A DNA stretch of 7,962 nt from positions 1 to 7,962 of the forward strand of contig SBFL01000294.1 in assembly GCA_006227965.1 (NCBI GenBank). The letters are read 5' to 3'. A program made the translations under genes and the position numbers. Origin of the DNA: Bacteroidota bacterium. GTDB taxonomy: Bacteria; Bacteroidota; Bacteroidia; Flavobacteriales; Flavobacteriaceae. The notes beneath the pieces were generated by a model, which saw only the letters and a list, made by a program, of their open reading frames with translations, had not been told where the DNA came from and did no database searches. Below, one piece after another: positions 5,316 to 7,962 of this stretch (positions within the stretch are counted from its first letter, which is position 1; every line of letters begins with the position of its first letter).

Positions 5316-6815
5316 CTATCCCTGGGTCACAATGGTCTGTATGGCATGGGCCGGGATATTCAGGGAAATGGCCTGGGCAGCCCCCACATAGAGTTTATAA
5401 TCAATCGCCTCGTCGCTCTGGTTCATGACCACACTGACCATGCTCTGGTCTTCATTCACAAAGGTGGTGCTCAGCAGGTGGCTGCGGCTGCTTACCGTAC
5501 TGATCCTCTTGGCCCCGGGCCGGATGAATTTTGAGAAGTGGCCTATATAATAATAGGTGGGGGTATAGATCAATTCCCCGGCATCTGTGTCCCCGTGGAT
5601 AGGGGCAAAACAATAATTCCCCACATGGTTGGGGCCGCCCCGCTGGTCCAGCAGGATGTTCCAGTCCGTCCAGCCAACGGTCCCGTTGTTGAAATCATTG
5701 ATAATGGACCGACCGTACCGCTCTGCATGGGGCCAGTGTTGATAAAGGTCTTCCCTGAAGCCTTCCTGACAACCTTCCGTGAACAGCAGGTTCTTGGAGG
5801 GAAAGGATTCCTTGATGTTGCCCAGGTTAGAGAACATGGGCTCGCCTCCTGCCCAGGTCTCATACCAGTGGAAGCCGATCCCCCAGGCATACCTGGCAGC
5901 CTCCGGGTCTTCAAATATGGTATTTGCCCTGTGGTTGATCAGGTCCCGATTGTGGTCCCAGACCACAATTTTCTTGTCACCAAGGCCCTCCTGCTCAAGG
6001 GTGGGTCCAAGGTGGTTTTTAAGGAAATCCCGTTCCTCCTCAGCGGTCCAGATGCATGACTCCCACCGCTGAACGGCCATGGGTTCGTTCTGTATGGTGA
6101 TCCCCCAGATAGGCATGCCCTCAGCCTGATAGGCCTTAATGAATTTGGCATAGTAATGGGCCCAGGAATCCGCATACTCGGGCAGCAGCTTGCCACCCTG
6201 CAGCATATTGTTGTTGTCCTTCATGAACGCCGGGGGACTCCAGGGGCTGGCATAGAGCAACAGGCTGCCACCTGCCGCCTCCGTGGCTTTCTTGATCAGT
6301 GGGATTTTATAGGCCTGGTCATGCGCAATACTGAAGGTTTCCAATGCCTTGTCGCCTTCCTCGATATAGGTATAGCTTCCACTGCTGAAATCACAGCTGT
6401 GGATGGGCGTACGACACAGGGAATACCCAATACCCCGGTCCCTGTCGTAATAGGCTGTCAAAAACTCCTGTTGCTTATCAGGCGGCAGCTGGGCAAAAAC
6501 CTCAGCCGAGGCATCTGTAATAGCCCCTCCGATGCCCAGGAGTGTCTGGAAGGATTTCCCGGGGTTTACAAATACGGAAACTTCGTTTTCCAGGGGTTGC
6601 CCGGCAGCCTCAAAGGTGAGGTCCCCGGTTCGGGCAAGCCGTAAATCAGTTTCGCTGGCCGTGGTATAAATGGTTGCGGCATTCCCGATGACGGAGGTAA
6701 CTTCAGATTTGGATGTCATTTGCGCTTGTTCCTTTTCCGGGCTGCCTTTTTTCGGGGCTTCCGTGCAGCCCGCCAGGGCAATCCCAATTAGCAGTGTGGT
6801 TATTTTTGAGTACAT
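5316..6815 (-). CDS. GH30 glycoside hydrolase, lipoprotein
   Basis: This 499-residue enzyme belongs to glycoside hydrolase family 30 (glucosylceramidase-like), retaining enzymes that cut beta-glucosidic or related bonds. The ATG at 6815 is preferred because it places a lipoprotein signal directly at the N-terminus: MYSKITTLLIGIALAGC, lipobox LAGC with C17. An upstream ATG at 6875 in the same frame would add 20 residues before it and spoil the signal. The catalytic barrel starts near FQTLLGIGGAITDASAE (89-105). Conserved blocks follow: RTPIHSCDFS (135-144), ASPWSPPAFMKD (189-200), ITIQNEP (239-245) with acid/base E244, and LLFTEG (343-348) with nucleophile E347. GWTDWNILLDQRGGPNH (381-397) and a C-terminal beta domain complete it. 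Both catalytic residues are present and the length is normal. The subfamily (beta-glucosidase, beta-1,6-glucanase or other) is not decidable here. It is probably anchored to a cell membrane, facing periplasm or exterior. Confidence 0.95.
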   Translation of the reverse strand: MYSKITTLLIGIALAGCTEAPKKGSPEKEQAQMTSKSEVTSVIGNAATIYTTASETDLRLARTGDLTFEAAGQPLENEVSVFVNPGKSFQTLLGIGGAITDASAEVFAQLPPDKQQEFLTAYYDRDRGIGYSLCRTPIHSCDFSSGSYTYIEEGDKALETFSIAHDQAYKIPLIKKATEAAGGSLLLYASPWSPPAFMKDNNNMLQGGKLLPEYADSWAHYYAKFIKAYQAEGMPIWGITIQNEPMAVQRWESCIWTAEEERDFLKNHLGPTLEQEGLGDKKIVVWDHNRDLINHRANTIFEDPEAARYAWGIGFHWYETWAGGEPMFSNLGNIKESFPSKNLLFTEGCQEGFREDLYQHWPHAERYGRSIINDFNNGTVGWTDWNILLDQRGGPNHVGNYCFAPIHGDTDAGELIYTPTYYYIGHFSKFIRPGAKRISTVSSRSHLLSTTFVNEDQSMVSVVMNQSDEAIDYKLYVGAAQAISLNIPAHAIQTIVTQG

Positions 6816-6823
6816 AAGGTTTA

Positions 6824-6847
6824 CTTTTAGGGGGCTCCCTTTAAAAA
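6824..6847 (-). promoter_or_regulatory. Hairpin just before the GH30 start
   Basis: TTTTAGGG at 6825-6832 can pair with CCCT and AAAA at 6837-6847, with two unpaired T and a 4-base loop. In the GH30 mRNA this hairpin would end about 8 bases before the start codon at 6815, where it could affect ribosome access. The stem is short and A/T-rich, so it may be incidental. Confidence 0.2.
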
Positions 6848-7017
6848 GGTTGCCAGAGTCACAGAGTGCCTTCAAGCCGGTAATTTAAGGATTTTCGGTG
6901 AAGTGAAGGCGTGTTGGGTGCCAGGCAGGAAGTTAAAAACGCGGGAATTACAAACTTTGGCACTTCCGAGCTCAGGTAGAATAAGTGGTCTCAATCCAAC
7001 TATTCATATCTAATGTG

Positions 7018-7025
7018 TATCTTTC
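7018..7025 (+). promoter_or_regulatory. Candidate -7 element before the ABC ATPase gene
   Basis: TATCTTTC differs from the Bacteroidota consensus TAnnTTTG only at its last base. It lies in the divergent spacer, 65 bases before the ATG at 7091, leaving a plausible leader. A matching -33 TTG is not evident. This is the best single promoter candidate in the window. Confidence 0.35.
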
Positions 7026-7090
7026 ATCGGGAATTTCCATTTCTCCTTAATGCAAGTACTACTGTTTATCAACTAAAGCAAACCCTTCTC

Positions 7091-7962
7091 ATGGAACTAA
7101 TCGTAAACAACCTTTCAAAAACCTATTCCAATGGAGTTCAGGCACTGCAGGAAGTATCCCTTACCATTCCTCAGGGCATGTTTGGCCTGCTGGGCCCGAA
7201 CGGTGCAGGAAAATCCACCCTGATGCGCACCATTGCCACGCTGCAGGATGCCGATTCCGGAAGCATTACCCTGGATGGGATCGATGTGCTGCATGACAAA
7301 CAGACGGTTCGGGAGTATTTGGGATACCTGCCCCAGGATTTTGGTCTTTATCCCCGGATCAATGCGGAAACCATGCTCAACCACATTGCACAGATGAAGG
7401 GGGTTGGAAACCGGAAAGAACGCAGGGAACTGGTAGATTCCCTCCTGCATCGGGTAAATCTTTACAAAGATCGGAAAAAAGCCCTGGGCACCTATTCCGG
7501 CGGGATGCGTCAACGCTTCGGGATCGCCCAGGCACTGGTAGGCAGCCCGAGCCTGATTATTGTGGACGAGCCCACGGCCGGACTCGACCCTTCAGAGAGG
7601 AACCGGTTTTACAATTTGCTTTCCGAGATCGGGGAGAATACCATTGTTATCCTGTCAACCCACATCGTGGAAGACGTCAACACGCTTTGCTCCAAGATGG
7701 CCATAATTTGCACAGGAGAAGTCCTGATGCAGGGCACCCCGCGGGAGGGGCTGGCGATGGTAGACGGAAAGATCTACCAGAAGGCCATCGACAAGGCAGA
7801 CCTGGATAAGTATCGGGAAGACTTCACGGTCATCTCGACAAAGCTCATCGAGGGAAAACTCAGTCTTCGCATTGAAAGTGAAACCAGCCCGGGTAGTGGA
7901 TTTGAACCCGTACCTGCAGACCTTGAGGATGTTTATTTCAGCATCATTTCAAAAAAAGTTGA
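7091..7962 (+). CDS. ABC transporter ATP-binding protein, 3' end cut by the window
   Basis: This is the nucleotide-binding subunit of an ABC transporter, which powers transport by ATP hydrolysis on the cytoplasmic side of the inner membrane. The 290 codons visible contain a complete domain: Walker A GPNGAGKST (35-43), Q-loop glutamine Q82 in GYLPQDFGLYP, the signature as YSGGMRQR (135-142) instead of LSGGQ, Walker B LIIVDEP (155-161) with catalytic E160, D-loop GLDP (164-167) and switch H191. The variants SGGM and QDFGLYP are usual in the ABC-2 export branch, of which many flavobacterial members are about 290-300 residues and are followed by a permease gene; that partner would lie beyond the right edge. 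The frame is still open at 7962 (two bases of an incomplete codon), and the terminal PADLEDVYFSII is typical of the very end of such proteins. The ATG at 7091 fits the family start MELIVNNLSKTY. The cargo is unknown. Confidence 0.93.
   Translation, partial: MELIVNNLSKTYSNGVQALQEVSLTIPQGMFGLLGPNGAGKSTLMRTIATLQDADSGSITLDGIDVLHDKQTVREYLGYLPQDFGLYPRINAETMLNHIAQMKGVGNRKERRELVDSLLHRVNLYKDRKKALGTYSGGMRQRFGIAQALVGSPSLIIVDEPTAGLDPSERNRFYNLLSEIGENTIVILSTHIVEDVNTLCSKMAIICTGEVLMQGTPREGLAMVDGKIYQKAIDKADLDKYREDFTVISTKLIEGKLSLRIESETSPGSGFEPVPADLEDVYFSIISKKV

Noticed and set aside
4967..5428. 153-codon open frame on the plus strand across the DUF418-GH30 spacer
   Set aside because: Both ends are antisense to the well-supported DUF418 and GH30 genes, and the composition is typical of shadow frames (arginine, proline and serine rich).
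5538..6644. Open frames of 173 and 162 codons on the plus strand
   Set aside because: Both are fully antisense to the GH30 gene, which contains both catalytic glutamates in the expected contexts.
7115..7513. 132-codon open frame on the minus strand
   Set aside because: It is antisense to the Walker A to signature region of the ABC ATPase, which is clearly the real gene.
7091..7962. Atypical ABC signature (YSGGM instead of LSGGQ) as a sign of a defective or novel ATPase
   Set aside because: This variant is common in ABC-2 type exporter ATPases, and every other catalytic motif is intact.
1..7962. CRISPR arrays, transposases, integrases, tRNA or rRNA genes
   Set aside because: No regularly spaced repeats, no insertion-sequence ends and no RNA gene signatures were seen by reading both strands.

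Overview
The window looks like a piece of a Bacteroidota chromosome, most likely a marine-type member of the Flavobacteriaceae. The reasons are the DUF6090 small membrane proteins, which are typical of flavobacteria; a secreted S1-type sulfatase; a GH30 glycosidase made as a lipoprotein; the lack of strong Shine-Dalgarno sites before the genes; and several weak matches to the Bacteroidota -7 promoter motif (TAnnTTTG). No species can be named from sequence reading alone.

Layout. Bases 1-707 hold no confident gene: a possible gene tail reading in from the left edge (3-86), a stretch that looks like a decayed coding region spread over three frames (149-489), and a spacer before the first firm gene. 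On the plus strand a block then runs as a short DUF6090 protein (708-1109), a secreted sulfatase 4 bases later (1114-2559), a full-length DUF6090 protein (2683-3513), and directly after its stop a broken third DUF6090 copy (3518-3705). On the minus strand lie a DUF418/YeiB-family multi-spanning membrane protein (3751-5076) and, upstream of it, a GH30 glycoside hydrolase lipoprotein (5316-6815). A 275-base divergent spacer separates GH30 from an ABC transporter ATPase (7091 to the right edge, plus strand), whose 3' end is cut off.

How they may work together. The sulfatase and the GH30 enzyme both act on extracytoplasmic glycans or glycoconjugates: one removes sulfate esters, the other cuts beta-glycosidic bonds. 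They lie on opposite strands and no SusC/SusD pair is visible, so this is not a classic polysaccharide utilization locus within the window. The DUF6090 proteins have unknown function. Three copies flanking one sulfatase, at different stages of shortening and decay, is the most distinctive feature here and suggests repeated duplication followed by internal deletion. I see no CRISPR array, insertion sequence, integrase, rRNA or tRNA, and no convincing new multi-gene system.
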